A stretch of DNA of 64,000 nt from Emticicia aquatica (GCF_923079645.1 NZ_CAKLPY010000001.1:1694001-1758000); one strand, 5' to 3'. Positions 7,895-16,433 are shown, counted from the first letter of the stretch. Translations and numbers: made by a program. Notes: generated by a model not told the origin, from the letters alone.

Positions 7895-9808
7895 TTAACC
7901 TTCCAATTCTAACATTTTTGCTTCCCACAAATCGTTTTTTTGCTTTAAATCCATTTTCACGAGTTCATAATCACTGTTTGTTCTTTGCAAAGCATGATTA
8001 TCAGTAAACACGGCTGGGTCGGCCAATTTACCTTCTAGAAGTGCCATTTGTCTTTCTAATTCAGTAATTTTAGCTTCAATTTCTGCCACTTCACGTTCCA
8101 GTTTTTTGATTGTATTGGCATTAGCAATAGGTTTATTTGCAGGTGCATCTACTTTCTTTACATTTTGTGAAGAAGTATTTACAGAAGGTTGAGGTGCATT
8201 TGTAATAGACTTTTTATTGTCCTCCTGCCACTGCTCAAACTCATCGTATGTTCCTGGATATTCTTTAATTTGATAATCTTCAATATACCAGATTTTGTTG
8301 GCAACTTGACTCACAAAGTGACGGTCGTGCGATACAACCACATAAGTGCCTTCGTATTGGTCAAGTGCTTGAATCAAAATATTGACCGATTGCATATCTA
8401 AGTGGTTGGTCGGCTCATCAAGTAGCAAGAAGTTTGCTTCTGAAATTAATACTTTCGCTAGAGCAACTCTCGATTTTTCGCCACCTGAAAGTACTTTTAT
8501 TTTCTTAAAAACATCTTCTCCATTAAATAAAAAACAGCCTAAAACAGACCTTAACTCGGTGTCTGATTTTCCTCCATCGGCATATTTCAATTCTTCCAAC
8601 AGGGTTTCTTCCATGTGAAGCGATTCCATCTGATGCTGGGCAAAAAATGAAAAATTGACATTATGACCTAATTTACGTTCGCCTTCCACATTTTCATCCC
8701 CAGCAATTATTCGCAACAATGTTGATTTTCCTTTACCATTTGCTCCAATTAAAGCAATTTTATCGCCTCTTTCAATGATGGCAGTCGTATTTTTTAAAAT
8801 CACTTTTTCTCCATAAGACTTGCTTACATTTTCCAAAGAAAATACATTTCTACCTGGGTTTACCCCAAATTTAAACTTAAAATGAACCCTCGCTGTTGCA
8901 TCAATTACATCATCAATTAAATCAAGTCGATTCAATGCTTTTACTCTTGATTGCACTTGACGAGCCTTCGTTGCTTTAGCTTTAAAACGTTCAATAAAAC
9001 GTTCTGTTTGTCTGATTTGTGCTTGTTGATTTTCGTAAGCTCCTTTCTGAATCTCGCTACGAAGTGCTTTTTCTTCTACATAATATGAATAATTACCAGA
9101 ATAAGAGACTAATTTTGCTCCAGTAACTTCAACAGTAGTATTGCATACATTGTCCAAAAACTCTCTATCGTGAGAAACTACAATTACCGAATTTTCATAA
9201 TTCAAAATGTACTTTTCAACCCATTGAATCGAAGGTAAATCCAAGTGGTTGGTCGGCTCATCAAGTAATAAAAGTGCAGGTTTTTGTAAAAGTAATTTGG
9301 CTAGCATTACACGCATACGCCATCCACCCGAAAACTCTTTCAAAGGTTTGTGTAACTCTTCGGTTTTAAATCCAAGTCCTTCCAAAATTTCCTCCGCTTT
9401 CGATTGAATTGTATAACCGCCTAAATGGTCGAATTCTTCCTGTAAGTGTCCTAGTTTATCAACTAATTCATCACGATAATTGACTTCCATTTCATGCAGA
9501 ACTTTGTCGATTTCTATTTGTAAATAATTTTCACGTTCAAAAGCTTGCATCGCAACTGCCAAAATCGAATCTTGCGTTTGGTATGATAATAAATCTTGAT
9601 TCAAGAAACCAATCGAACAATCTCCAGCTTTTGAAATATTCCCTGCATCGGGTTGATACTCACCTACAATTAAACGTAGAAGCGTCGATTTTCCCATACC
9701 ATTCAAGCCGATTAAACCAATTTTATCTTTTGGTTTAATTTGTAAATTTGCTCCGTCGAAAATAGGTCTTCCGCCAAAATAAAATGATAAATTACTGATT
9801 GTAAGCAC
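7895..9808 (-). CDS. ABC-F family ATPase
   Basis: 637 residues, two ATP-binding cassettes and no membrane domain: the soluble ABC-F class, which acts on ribosomes (Uup/YheS/EttA relatives). The start codon is GTG (complement of 9806-9808). An in-frame stop lies just upstream, and the protein begins LTISNLSFYFGG as expected. Walker A GLNGMGKST (about 34-42), signature SGGWRM, Walker B LLLLDEPTNHLDL; second cassette GANGKGKST, SGGEKSRVAL, FLLLDEPTNHLDM. A basic linker (about 250-290, many R/K/Q) joins the domains, and a C-terminal coiled coil (about 565-635) follows a low-complexity spacer. It could be housekeeping or antibiotic-target protecting; nothing local favours resistance. Confidence 0.93.
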   Translation of the reverse strand: MLTISNLSFYFGGRPIFDGANLQIKPKDKIGLIGLNGMGKSTLLRLIVGEYQPDAGNISKAGDCSIGFLNQDLLSYQTQDSILAVAMQAFERENYLQIEIDKVLHEMEVNYRDELVDKLGHLQEEFDHLGGYTIQSKAEEILEGLGFKTEELHKPLKEFSGGWRMRVMLAKLLLQKPALLLLDEPTNHLDLPSIQWVEKYILNYENSVIVVSHDREFLDNVCNTTVEVTGAKLVSYSGNYSYYVEEKALRSEIQKGAYENQQAQIRQTERFIERFKAKATKARQVQSRVKALNRLDLIDDVIDATARVHFKFKFGVNPGRNVFSLENVSKSYGEKVILKNTTAIIERGDKIALIGANGKGKSTLLRIIAGDENVEGERKLGHNVNFSFFAQHQMESLHMEETLLEELKYADGGKSDTELRSVLGCFLFNGEDVFKKIKVLSGGEKSRVALAKVLISEANFLLLDEPTNHLDMQSVNILIQALDQYEGTYVVVSHDRHFVSQVANKIWYIEDYQIKEYPGTYDEFEQWQEDNKKSITNAPQPSVNTSSQNVKKVDAPANKPIANANTIKKLEREVAEIEAKITELERQMALLEGKLADPAVFTDNHALQRTNSDYELVKMDLKQKNDLWEAKMLELEG

Positions 9809-9867
9809 TTTGTGTTATTTATTATAAATGGTAAATTATAAAATATTGTATATGAATCAGCTAATTA

Positions 9868-10749
9868 TTAATCAATAAACCGCTTCAAAATCGGGCCATA
9901 ACTATCAACTCTTCTGTCACGGAGATACGGCCAAGTTGTTCGGTATTTTTCGGTTAAATCTAGATCAATTTCTTGTACATGTACTTCTTCTTGGTCATGC
10001 GATGCTAAATAAAGCAAACTTCCGAAAGGATTTGCCACAAAACTTCCACCCCAAAATTGTTGGTCAGCCTCACGCCCTACTCTATTGACAGAAACAACAT
10101 GTAATCCGTTAGCAACTGCGTGGCTTCGCTGAATTGTCTGCCAAGCATTGTACTGTTCGGTGTTCATATTTGAGTCTGGTTCGTTAGTATCCCAACCAAT
10201 TGCAGTTGGATAAAATAAAATTTCCGCCCCCATTAAGGCAGTAATTCGTGCTGCTTCTGGGTACCATTGGTCCCAACAAATTAGCACGCCTAATTTTCCA
10301 TATTTTGTTTCAAAAATTTTATAACCTAAGTCATCTGCCGATGCGTCGCCCGGGGTAAAATAAAATTTTTCATAATAACCTGGGTCGTCAGGTATGTGCA
10401 TTTTACGGTATTTTCCAAGGTATTTTCCATCAGCATCAAGAATGGCCGTTGTGTTATGATAAAGTCCTGCCGCACGTTTTTCAAATAAAGATGCAATAAT
10501 TACAACATTATGTTCTTTAGCAACACTTGATAACAAATCGGTTGTAGGCCCAGGAATTGCTTCAGCCAAATTAAAATTTTCGTGACTTTCAACATCACAA
10601 AAATAAAGTGAAGTAAATAACTCTTGTAAACAAACTATATTTGCTCCTTTTTGAGCTGCTTTCTTAATTCCTTCGATTGCTTTTTGGGTATTTTCGGCAA
10701 TATCTGCCGTGCATGACATTTGTACTAATCCAATATTTACTTTCCGCAT
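9868..10749 (-). CDS. aguB: N-carbamoylputrescine amidase (carbon-nitrogen hydrolase)
   Basis: Hydrolyses N-carbamoylputrescine to putrescine, CO2 and ammonia in the agmatine route of polyamine synthesis. Start chosen at ATG 10749 (MRKVNIGLVQMSC): 293 residues, the family length. The longer frame upstream contains the promoter. Nitrilase-fold triad visible: Glu in VCLQELF, Lys in YRKMHIPDD, and Cys158 in LICWDQWYPEAAR, a run diagnostic for AguB. The usual partner agmatine deiminase (aguA) is not in the window. A perfect TAnnTTTG element (TATCTTTG, complement of 10767-10774) lies 17 bases upstream. Confidence 0.93.
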   Translation of the reverse strand: MRKVNIGLVQMSCTADIAENTQKAIEGIKKAAQKGANIVCLQELFTSLYFCDVESHENFNLAEAIPGPTTDLLSSVAKEHNVVIIASLFEKRAAGLYHNTTAILDADGKYLGKYRKMHIPDDPGYYEKFYFTPGDASADDLGYKIFETKYGKLGVLICWDQWYPEAARITALMGAEILFYPTAIGWDTNEPDSNMNTEQYNAWQTIQRSHAVANGLHVVSVNRVGREADQQFWGGSFVANPFGSLLYLASHDQEEVHVQEIDLDLTEKYRTTWPYLRDRRVDSYGPILKRFID

Positions 10750-10766
10750 AATTCTCTTTTTTTTTG

Positions 10767-10774
10767 CAAAGATA
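10767..10774 (-). promoter_or_regulatory. Bacteroidota -7 promoter element of aguB
   Basis: The complement reads TATCTTTG, a full match to the TAnnTTTG consensus, 18 bases before the ATG. No clear -33 TTG was found at the usual spacing. Confidence 0.55.
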
Positions 10775-10874
10775 CTTTGTTTAATTAAGAATGTAGAATG
10801 TAACATATAGAATTGTTGGTTTTCTACGAAATAAGCTCGTATTCTTGAATTGGCTATTTACTAAAAAAAAGAAG

Positions 10875-10882
10875 TACCTTTG
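10875..10882 (+). promoter_or_regulatory. Bacteroidota -7 promoter element of the DEAD-box helicase gene
   Basis: TACCTTTG matches TAnnTTTG. The leader before ATG 10922 contains a small hairpin, TCCTAA-TTTG-TTAGGA (10888-10903). The closest upstream TTG (10845) is further away than the usual -33 spacing, so only the -7 part is convincing. Confidence 0.5.
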
Positions 10883-10921
10883 TACAATCCTAATTTGTTA
10901 GGACTAACAAAATTATCATTT

Positions 10922-12262
10922 ATGTCATTTGAATCATTAAATTTAATAGAGCCTATTCAACAAGCTCTAAAGGCTGAGGGCTACGTCAATCCAACACCAA
11001 TCCAACAACAAGCAATTCCAATCGTATTATCTGGTCAAGACCTCTTAGGATGTGCCCAAACAGGTACAGGAAAAACGGCTGCCTTTGCCATTCCAATCAT
11101 ACAAAAACTCTATCAATCAGGCGATAATACAAGAAAAGGTCGTCGCAAGATTAAGGCTCTTATTGTTACTCCAACACGTGAATTAGCCATTCAGATTGGT
11201 GAAAGTTTTGCCGCTTATGGTGTAAATACCGACCTTAAATATACAGTGATTTTTGGCGGTGTAAAACAAGGAAAACAAACCGACGAACTCCATAATGGTG
11301 TAGATATTTTGGTAGCAACTCCAGGTCGTTTATTAGATTTAATAACACAAGGATTTGTAAGCCTTAACGCCATCGAAATGTTTGTTTTGGACGAAGCCGA
11401 CCGCATGCTCGACATGGGTTTTGTACATGATGTGAAACGTTTGATTAAACTTTTGCCGACCAAAAGGCAATCGTTGTTTTTCTCGGCCACAATGCCTGAT
11501 GAAATCGTGAAACTAGCATCAACAATTTTGCATAATCCTGCATCTGTAAGTGTTACACCTGTTTCTTCAACGGCTGATACGATTAATCAATTTTTGTATT
11601 ATGTAGATAAAAAAGATAAAAATGCATTGCTTTTAGACATTTTGAAGGACTCCAAAATTGAAACTGCATTAGTTTTTACGCGTACCAAACATGGAGCAGA
11701 TAAAGTTGTAAAAATGTTACTTGCGAAGCAAATCAAAGCGGAGGCCATTCACGGAAATAAAGCTCAAAATGCTCGTCAACGAGCTTTGACCAACTTTAAA
11801 AGCAAAGAAACTCGTGTATTAGTGGCAACTGATATTGCTGCTCGTGGCATTGATGTGGATGAATTAGCACATGTTATCAATTTTGAAATTCCAAATATTC
11901 CCGAAACTTACGTTCACCGAATTGGCAGAACTGGGCGAGCTGGTGCAAACGGAACAGCATATTCATTTTGTGAAGATGAAGAATTGGCTTATTTAAAAGA
12001 CATTCAACGATTAATAGGCAAGAAAATTCCAGTAGTAGAAGAGCATCCATATGCCATGAAACCTAACTATGCTGTTGCTCCACCTCATGCACAAAAAGCA
12101 CCTGCTAGGGGAAATTCACGTCCGAATCCAAATGCAAGAAATAATTCAAACACAAGACCGAATAGCAATTCAAGACCAAATACAAAACCAACGGGAGAAA
12201 CTTCACAAGGTACTGGAAAACCAAAAAAGAAATGGTACGGAAATAATGGTAAAAAAGCGTAG
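10922..12262 (+). CDS. DEAD-box ATP-dependent RNA helicase (RhlE-like)
   Basis: 446 residues starting [12 protein letters not shown] at ATG 10922; an upstream TTG would overlap the promoter. Ordered motifs: Q motif ([11 protein letters not shown]), I AQTGTGKT, Ia PTRELA, Ib TPGRLLD, II DEAD ([13 protein letters not shown]), [43 protein letters not shown]. The C-terminal ~55 residues are an Asn/Arg/Pro-rich disordered tail typical of RhlE-type helicases that bind structured RNA. Acts in ribosome assembly or cold adaptation in relatives. A lipoprotein gene follows after 43 bases. Confidence 0.93.
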   Translation: MSFESLNLIEPIQQALKAEGYVNPTPIQQQAIPIVLSGQDLLGCAQTGTGKTAAFAIPIIQKLYQSGDNTRKGRRKIKALIVTPTRELAIQIGESFAAYGVNTDLKYTVIFGGVKQGKQTDELHNGVDILVATPGRLLDLITQGFVSLNAIEMFVLDEADRMLDMGFVHDVKRLIKLLPTKRQSLFFSATMPDEIVKLASTILHNPASVSVTPVSSTADTINQFLYYVDKKDKNALLLDILKDSKIETALVFTRTKHGADKVVKMLLAKQIKAEAIHGNKAQNARQRALTNFKSKETRVLVATDIAARGIDVDELAHVINFEIPNIPETYVHRIGRTGRAGANGTAYSFCEDEELAYLKDIQRLIGKKIPVVEEHPYAMKPNYAVAPPHAQKAPARGNSRPNPNARNNSNTRPNSNSRPNTKPTGETSQGTGKPKKKWYGNNGKKA

Positions 12263-12305
12263 ATTTCATATTTTTACAAGTATAAACCTAATGTTTCAAA
12301 TATCA

Positions 12306-12986
12306 ATGAAGAGAATATTTCTAATTTTGACTTTAAGTAGTATCATTTTTTCTTGTCACAAAGAGCAAAAAAAAGAAGAAAAAGCACTTGGTCTAGGCAA
12401 TTCGATTTGGGTAAATGCCAAATACTTAGAAACACTCGAGCGTACAAAATCGCCTTTGCAAGCAAAAGTTTTTGCTGATACTGTAATGCTTAGTTTTAAT
12501 CTAAAAGCTGATACAGCAAATGTCGTTTGGAATTTTCATGAAGGTTCTGCTTTTCTAGTCAAGCAAGGTAATAATATACAATTTTTTAATGCCTATGAAG
12601 AAAAAAAATCACCAGAAATGGAAGGAAATCTTCAAAATGGATTATTTAAAATCAACCAAACTTCCTTCAAAAAAGTGGATACAACTGGCTTTATTGAAAA
12701 GAAATTTTGGATTGGAAAATATTCAACTTCTCGTGGAAATATAGATTTAAAGTTTGATGGCAAAGTTACTGGCGTTGACTCATTAGAAAGTTACTATGTT
12801 TGGTGTGATTATGTAACCACTCAAACCGACATTGACCTCGTTGATTTCTTTGATAAAAACAATAAATCGACTACTTACGGCTATAAATTTGCTGGAAAAG
12901 AAATAATTTTCTATGAATTTATTTGGTCAGAAGAAGGGTTAATTGGAAAAGCAGGAAAAGAGTTATTTCGCTTGAAAAGAATTTGA
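12306..12986 (+). CDS. hypothetical lipoprotein
   Basis: 226 residues from ATG 12306 (MKRIFLILTLSSIIFSC): a lipoprotein signal with lipobox IIFSC, mature Cys at about residue 17, followed by a Lys/Glu-rich tether (HKEQKKEEKA). An alternative in-frame ATG lies at 12291. The mature part reads as beta-rich; no family is recognised. Longer upstream starts would overlap the helicase gene in another frame and are rejected. Possibly read through from the helicase; closed by a strong terminator 2 bases after the stop. Confidence 0.75.
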   Translation: MKRIFLILTLSSIIFSCHKEQKKEEKALGLGNSIWVNAKYLETLERTKSPLQAKVFADTVMLSFNLKADTANVVWNFHEGSAFLVKQGNNIQFFNAYEEKKSPEMEGNLQNGLFKINQTSFKKVDTTGFIEKKFWIGKYSTSRGNIDLKFDGKVTGVDSLESYYVWCDYVTTQTDIDLVDFFDKNNKSTTYGYKFAGKEIIFYEFIWSEEGLIGKAGKELFRLKRI

Positions 12987-12988
12987 AT

Positions 12989-13020
12989 AAAAAAGACTTC
13001 GGTAACCCGAAGTCTTTTTT
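12989..13020. terminator. bidirectional rho-independent terminator
   Basis: Stem AAAAAAGACTTCGG / CCGAAGTCTTTTTT (14 bp) around a TAAC loop, with A-run and T-run flanks. It separates the convergent lipoprotein and DUF4105 genes. Confidence 0.93.
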
Positions 13021-13024
13021 ATCT

Positions 13025-14230
13025 TCAAAACGAGCTTAGTTTCTTTCGTAATCTCCACCAAACAAAAAAGGCTCTCACGCACAAAGTCATTACTACAGGA
13101 ACAAGAGCATAATTGATTTCTTGTGGAAAAGAATTCCACGCCAACAAAAACAAAATCAAGATAATCCCATAAGCCAAAAAGTGTTTTGATAACCATGAAC
13201 GGTCAGGTACAGAACCGCCTTTTTTGTTTTTGAGTAACAATGCAATTGGAAATAAAAGCGGGTATGTCCAAATAATATTGAGATTGTTTTCGGTAACGCC
13301 ATGGTCTGTAAAAAACCAAAGTAAAAATATAAACCAACCCAAAATACCAGCAATTGTAAATAAAATTTTATCAAATAAGAAATTATTATTTGACTTCAAA
13401 AATTGATAAACGGTCAAAGCCAAAGCAAGTACAAATAATGTCCAAAATAAAATATTGGGTGTAATCAGTTCCTTTTCCTTATCAGCAGCAAAAAGCATTT
13501 CACGATTAATATCCATTTTTGAAACCACCAAAGGCTGCCATTTTCCATTACGATTAATTTTAGCGGCATCGAAAGCAAACATTAAATTATCTGGCAAAAA
13601 CATCGCACCATTTCCGCCTGTAACTTCATCAGATGGCTCACCAATGGCTAAATCCATTCCAAAATCTGCCCAAAGTTTTTCGTTTTTACGAGCATATTTG
13701 TCAATCCATTGTCGGTAAGAACTATCAGCATGTAACGTTTTGTCATATACGAGACTATCACCACAGATTCTTTTTACAACATCACGCAAACGCGTTGAAC
13801 AATTATCATAAAAAAACTTATAGGCATATTCTCTATTTTCAGGCAGATAATTGGTTTGAAGAAAATTATAAATTCCTTCTTTTTGTGTTTGTGAAAGATT
13901 TAGCACTTGCTCTATTACCGAACGGTTTTCTTGACTCCAACCAGCCAAATCATTTTCAAAATAATTGCCACTGATTTGATATGGTAAAGTTCCACGTAAA
14001 AACTTAACATAAAAACCCTTCGTTCGGAAATCAAATGCACCATAATTATATGTAATATCTAGCCCTTGTCGAGGGTCATGAACACGGATTGCACTATGAC
14101 CAAAAGTAGAATATAACTCTGCACCAGGAGAAACAGTTAGTAAACTTATGGATGCTTCTGGAGAAAGATTTTGAGCAAATGAAAATGAAGAAATAAAAGC
14201 AAAAAGGAAAACTATATAATATTTTTTCAT
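13025..14230 (-). CDS. DUF4105 (Lnb N-terminal periplasmic-like) membrane protein
   Basis: 401 residues. Signal peptide MKKYYIVFLFAFISSFSFAQ; periplasmic DUF4105 domain (about 25-250) with family blocks PGAELYSTFGHSAIRV, YNYGAFDF, FLRGTLPYQI and FFYDNCSTRLRDV. The conserved His and Cys in TFGHS and DNCST suggest a papain-like/NlpC-type arrangement (inference). Four or so C-terminal membrane helices (about 255-395) follow. Function not known for this family in Bacteroidota. Its promoter (TATATTTG, complement of 14250-14257) abuts the terminator of the upstream LiaF-like gene. Confidence 0.85.
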   Translation of the reverse strand: MKKYYIVFLFAFISSFSFAQNLSPEASISLLTVSPGAELYSTFGHSAIRVHDPRQGLDITYNYGAFDFRTKGFYVKFLRGTLPYQISGNYFENDLAGWSQENRSVIEQVLNLSQTQKEGIYNFLQTNYLPENREYAYKFFYDNCSTRLRDVVKRICGDSLVYDKTLHADSSYRQWIDKYARKNEKLWADFGMDLAIGEPSDEVTGGNGAMFLPDNLMFAFDAAKINRNGKWQPLVVSKMDINREMLFAADKEKELITPNILFWTLFVLALALTVYQFLKSNNNFLFDKILFTIAGILGWFIFLLWFFTDHGVTENNLNIIWTYPLLFPIALLLKNKKGGSVPDRSWLSKHFLAYGIILILFLLAWNSFPQEINYALVPVVMTLCVRAFFVWWRLRKKLSSF

Positions 14231-14249
14231 GCAGAATTAAGGTTTTCTG

Positions 14250-14257
14250 CAAATATA
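14250..14257 (-). promoter_or_regulatory. Bacteroidota -7 promoter element of the DUF4105 gene
   Basis: The complement reads TATATTTG (TAnnTTTG), 20 bases before the ATG. A 6-bp inverted repeat GCAGAA/TTCTGC (14231-14236, 14245-14250) spans the expected transcription start and could be an operator. Confidence 0.5.
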
Positions 14258-14262
14258 AAGTA

Positions 14263-14294
14263 AATCCTTACAGATTTTAAAACCTGTAAGGATT
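14263..14294 (-). terminator. rho-independent terminator of the LiaF-like gene
   Basis: 11-bp arms AATCCTTACAG (14263-14273) and CTGTAAGGATT (14284-14294) around a 10-base loop. In the leftward transcript the stem is followed by a U-rich stretch. Confidence 0.8.
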
Positions 14295-14305
14295 ATTTTA
14301 TTTTA

Positions 14306-15313
14306 TTAATAACGGTCAACTTTCAACGAAGAAAGGCCACTATCAACATTTAAAGTGATTTTTTTTGTGGCGGTATTAAAGCCTTTTGTTTGCCAAACAC
14401 CATTTCCAACTTTCTCGAAATCATCAAAATCTTTAGCATTCAACGCACCATCCATCTTAATTTCACAACCAACGCTTTCTGGCACTTTGATTTTTACACT
14501 CGCAACCCCTGAATTTATATCAACTGCTGTATTGTCCTGTTTATCACCCAATTTAATATCAATTGAAGCTGCACCTGTTTCAATATTTAATTTTTTAACT
14601 TTGTAGTTACTCAAATCAAAATCAACTTCGCCAGCACCGATTCCCATGTCAATTGTCCAAACTGGAGCTGTACTTAATTTGAGAAGTACATCATTATCCA
14701 TATTGTTATCTTCATCAAAATTGAAATGAAAGTTTTTGCCTTTTCCATCTTTCATGCCAAAATCAATTACTTTGCCTCCATCTTTTTTCTCCTCTTCTAA
14801 AGTATAACCACCTTTAAATTGTAAAAAAGTAGTTGCTTCAAAAAGGCGATTTTTAGATTCTTCTAAATCGAATTCTGCGGCTCCACCTTTCAAATTCAAC
14901 GTAGCTTCTTTAATATCAGGCGTCATTTCGACAGCAAAATATTGTTTGTTTCTATCGTTCGTAATAGTATCCGAATTTGACGAATCATCATCATCGTCGT
15001 CGTCAAAATCATCAATATCAATATTTATTCCATCGCTTAAATCGTCTTTAAAATCACGAACGCCATCATCTACGCAAGTGAAAATTCCGAGTGGAATTGC
15101 AAAGGCAATCAATAAAGCAGAAGTTGCATTATAAATACTTTTCTTATGATTAAGAAATGCAGCAACACCAGCCAAAATAAGCATTATTGGCCAAAACTCA
15201 GCAATTTTACGAAATGACCAATTCAACTCAAACCAATCAAGGTTTGTTCCAAGAAACAAGAAACCTACTACGATGAGTACGGCTCCCCAAAAAATATTAC
15301 TTTTCCTTTCCAT
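14306..15313 (-). CDS. LiaF/LiaI-like envelope-stress membrane protein with toastrack domain
   Basis: 335 residues. The N-terminus has the LiaI-LiaF-like four-helix region (IFWGAVLIVVGFLFLGTNLDWF, FWPIMLILAGVAAFL). An acidic linker (about 90-112) includes a run of seven Asp. The C-terminal half is a repetitive beta domain with blocks LNLKGGAAEFDL, MGIGAGEVDFDLS, IETGAASIDIKLG and INSGVASVKIKVP, the toastrack/DUF4097-type fold. In Firmicutes, LiaF-type proteins control cell-envelope stress signalling; here the role is inferred from neighbouring PspC proteins. It is the third gene of a leftward PspC-PspC-LiaF cluster. Confidence 0.83.
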   Translation of the reverse strand: MERKSNIFWGAVLIVVGFLFLGTNLDWFELNWSFRKIAEFWPIMLILAGVAAFLNHKKSIYNATSALLIAFAIPLGIFTCVDDGVRDFKDDLSDGINIDIDDFDDDDDDDSSNSDTITNDRNKQYFAVEMTPDIKEATLNLKGGAAEFDLEESKNRLFEATTFLQFKGGYTLEEEKKDGGKVIDFGMKDGKGKNFHFNFDEDNNMDNDVLLKLSTAPVWTIDMGIGAGEVDFDLSNYKVKKLNIETGAASIDIKLGDKQDNTAVDINSGVASVKIKVPESVGCEIKMDGALNAKDFDDFEKVGNGVWQTKGFNTATKKITLNVDSGLSSLKVDRY

Positions 15314-15343
15314 AATATTGTTAATGTAGAATGATTGTTATGG

Positions 15344-15363
15344 GTGAAATGATTTCATTTCAC
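15344..15363. repeat. 20-bp palindrome between PspC and LiaF-like genes
   Basis: Arms GTGAAATGA and TCATTTCAC separated by TT, perfect over 9 bp each. Too compact for a normal terminator hairpin, so an operator or RNA stem is likelier. It lies 31 bases upstream of the LiaF-like start. Confidence 0.5.
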
Positions 15364-15377
15364 TTACAAATTTTGAT

Positions 15378-15416
15378 AAAAAAAAACACCCTACTTTCAT
15401 TGTTGAGGTTCGGGTG
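15378..15416 (-). terminator. possible weak terminator after the longer PspC gene
   Basis: In the leftward direction CACCC (complement of 15412-15416) and GGGTG (complement of 15387-15391) form a 5-bp stem with a 20-base loop, followed by a run of Ts. Short stem, so it is uncertain. Confidence 0.3.
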
Positions 15417-15427
15417 GTTTTGTATGA

Positions 15428-15922
15428 TTAAATTCCTGAAGAAGAATCGTTATTGGTAAAGTTGGTAAAATTATCGTCTTTTTTATCTTTTACAATAAGC
15501 CAAACACCAATTCCAACCAATACCAAAGGCCACATTTGACCGATATAATGCCATAAATTAATATGGAAGAATGTTTTGAACGAGAAAATAATACCTAATA
15601 CGATGAGTACGGCTCCCCCTACTAAATTACTGTTTTGATTGTGACGGCTCATAATTGTAAAGTTTGAGTTTTGAGAATTAATATCATTAGTTGAGTTAAA
15701 ATCAGTTGAATCGTTCACTCCTGCAAACCCATAATCATGTTTGACTGGTAGCACTACCCACAAAATAAAATAGGCAAAAAATGATGGTACAGGAGTAAAG
15801 AACAATAATACAAAAACTACTCGAATAAGTGTAACATCAATGTTGAAATATTCGGCTAAACCTTGTGAAACTCCTCCGAGCATCGATTGACGGTTTTTGA
15901 TTCTAAATAATCGCTTTTCCAT
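15428..15922 (-). CDS. PspC domain protein with LiaI-like C-terminal helices
   Basis: 164 residues. PspC domain at 1-62: KRLFRIKNRQSMLGGVSQGLAEYFNIDVTLIRV is followed by a helix (VVFVLLFFTPVPSFFAYFILWVVLP). A polar Asn/Ser-rich linker (about 65-97) leads to a LiaI-type pair of helices (LVGGAVLIVLGIIFSF, MWPLVLVGIGVWLIV). PspC proteins sense or transmit membrane stress. This gene shares its first codons nearly base for base with the small PspC gene upstream, and its LiaI-type segment shares a 20-base identity with the LiaF-like gene. Confidence 0.88.
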   Translation of the reverse strand: MEKRLFRIKNRQSMLGGVSQGLAEYFNIDVTLIRVVFVLLFFTPVPSFFAYFILWVVLPVKHDYGFAGVNDSTDFNSTNDINSQNSNFTIMSRHNQNSNLVGGAVLIVLGIIFSFKTFFHINLWHYIGQMWPLVLVGIGVWLIVKDKKDDNFTNFTNNDSSSGI

Positions 15923-15975
15923 TGCTTATAACCCCAAAAGGGAGATTAGAATATTTGATTAAAATATTTTATTTG

Positions 15976-16007
15976 GGTAGTCAACCATTATTAAATGATT
16001 GACTACC
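15976..16007. repeat. inverted repeat between the two PspC genes
   Basis: Arms GGTAGTCAA (15976-15984) and TTGACTACC (15999-16007), perfect 9 bp, with an inner CAT/ATG pair. It starts 6 bases beyond the stop codon of the upstream small PspC gene. No U-run follows in the leftward direction, so it is more likely an RNA processing/stabilising stem than a terminator. Confidence 0.5.
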
Positions 16008-16013
16008 AAGTTT

Positions 16014-16235
16014 TTAATTAGTTGGTGAATAATTAATTGTAGCCATTTGAGACTCTTTGGTTGGCATCACAATCCAAAGAACAATATAAGGTATTACGGC
16101 TGGAATTGGAGCGAAAAACGCTACAACTAATAATACACGTACGAGTGTTACATCAAGATTGAAATATTCGGCTAAACCTGCGGCAACGCCACCAATCATT
16201 TTACTACTTTTAATTCTAAATAATCGCTTTTCCAT
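16014..16235 (-). CDS. small PspC domain protein
   Basis: 73 residues from ATG 16235 (MEKRLFRIKSSKMIGGVAAGL). The longer frame to 16283 is unlikely because it would run into the promoter region. Consists of the PspC domain alone: amphipathic N-terminus, GGVAAGLAEYFNLDVTLVRV, one long hydrophobic hairpin (VAFFAPIPAVIPYIVLWIVMP), then a 13-residue tail. Homologous to the first 60 residues of the next gene. First gene of the PspC-PspC-LiaF unit. A -7 element (TATCTTTG, complement of 16303-16310) lies about 68 bases upstream. Confidence 0.88.
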   Translation of the reverse strand: MEKRLFRIKSSKMIGGVAAGLAEYFNLDVTLVRVLLVVAFFAPIPAVIPYIVLWIVMPTKESQMATINYSPTN

Positions 16236-16281
16236 TTTTTTAATATTGTTTATATTTTTGCTTTTTCTTTTTAAATCAATC

Positions 16282-16311
16282 ATATCTTTGTGATTGATGA
16301 AACAAAGATAT
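16282..16311. promoter_or_regulatory. face-to-face -7 elements forming an inverted repeat upstream of the PspC cluster
   Basis: Arms ATATCTTTGT (16282-16291) and ACAAAGATAT (16302-16311), 10 bp each with a 10-base spacer. Each arm contains TATCTTTG, a perfect TAnnTTTG element, one on each strand. The leftward element serves the PspC genes. The rightward one would fire toward the 3' end of the TrpF-like gene, antisense to it. The palindrome could also be an operator for a dimeric regulator. Confidence 0.5.
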
Positions 16312-16433
16312 AGGTGAAAGACGGTACTATGTATAGCAAACTACATGAATGGAAAAAAATAATGTCAAAGGGATTTTTTTGAGGAGGATTTTATAATTTA
16401 GTATATGAAAGGTTAATTTTTAGTGATGAAACA

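Noticed and set aside
12069..12305. N-terminal extension of the lipoprotein overlapping the helicase gene
   Set aside because: The extension lies in another frame of the helicase tail and lacks features; the lipoprotein signal begins cleanly at 12306.
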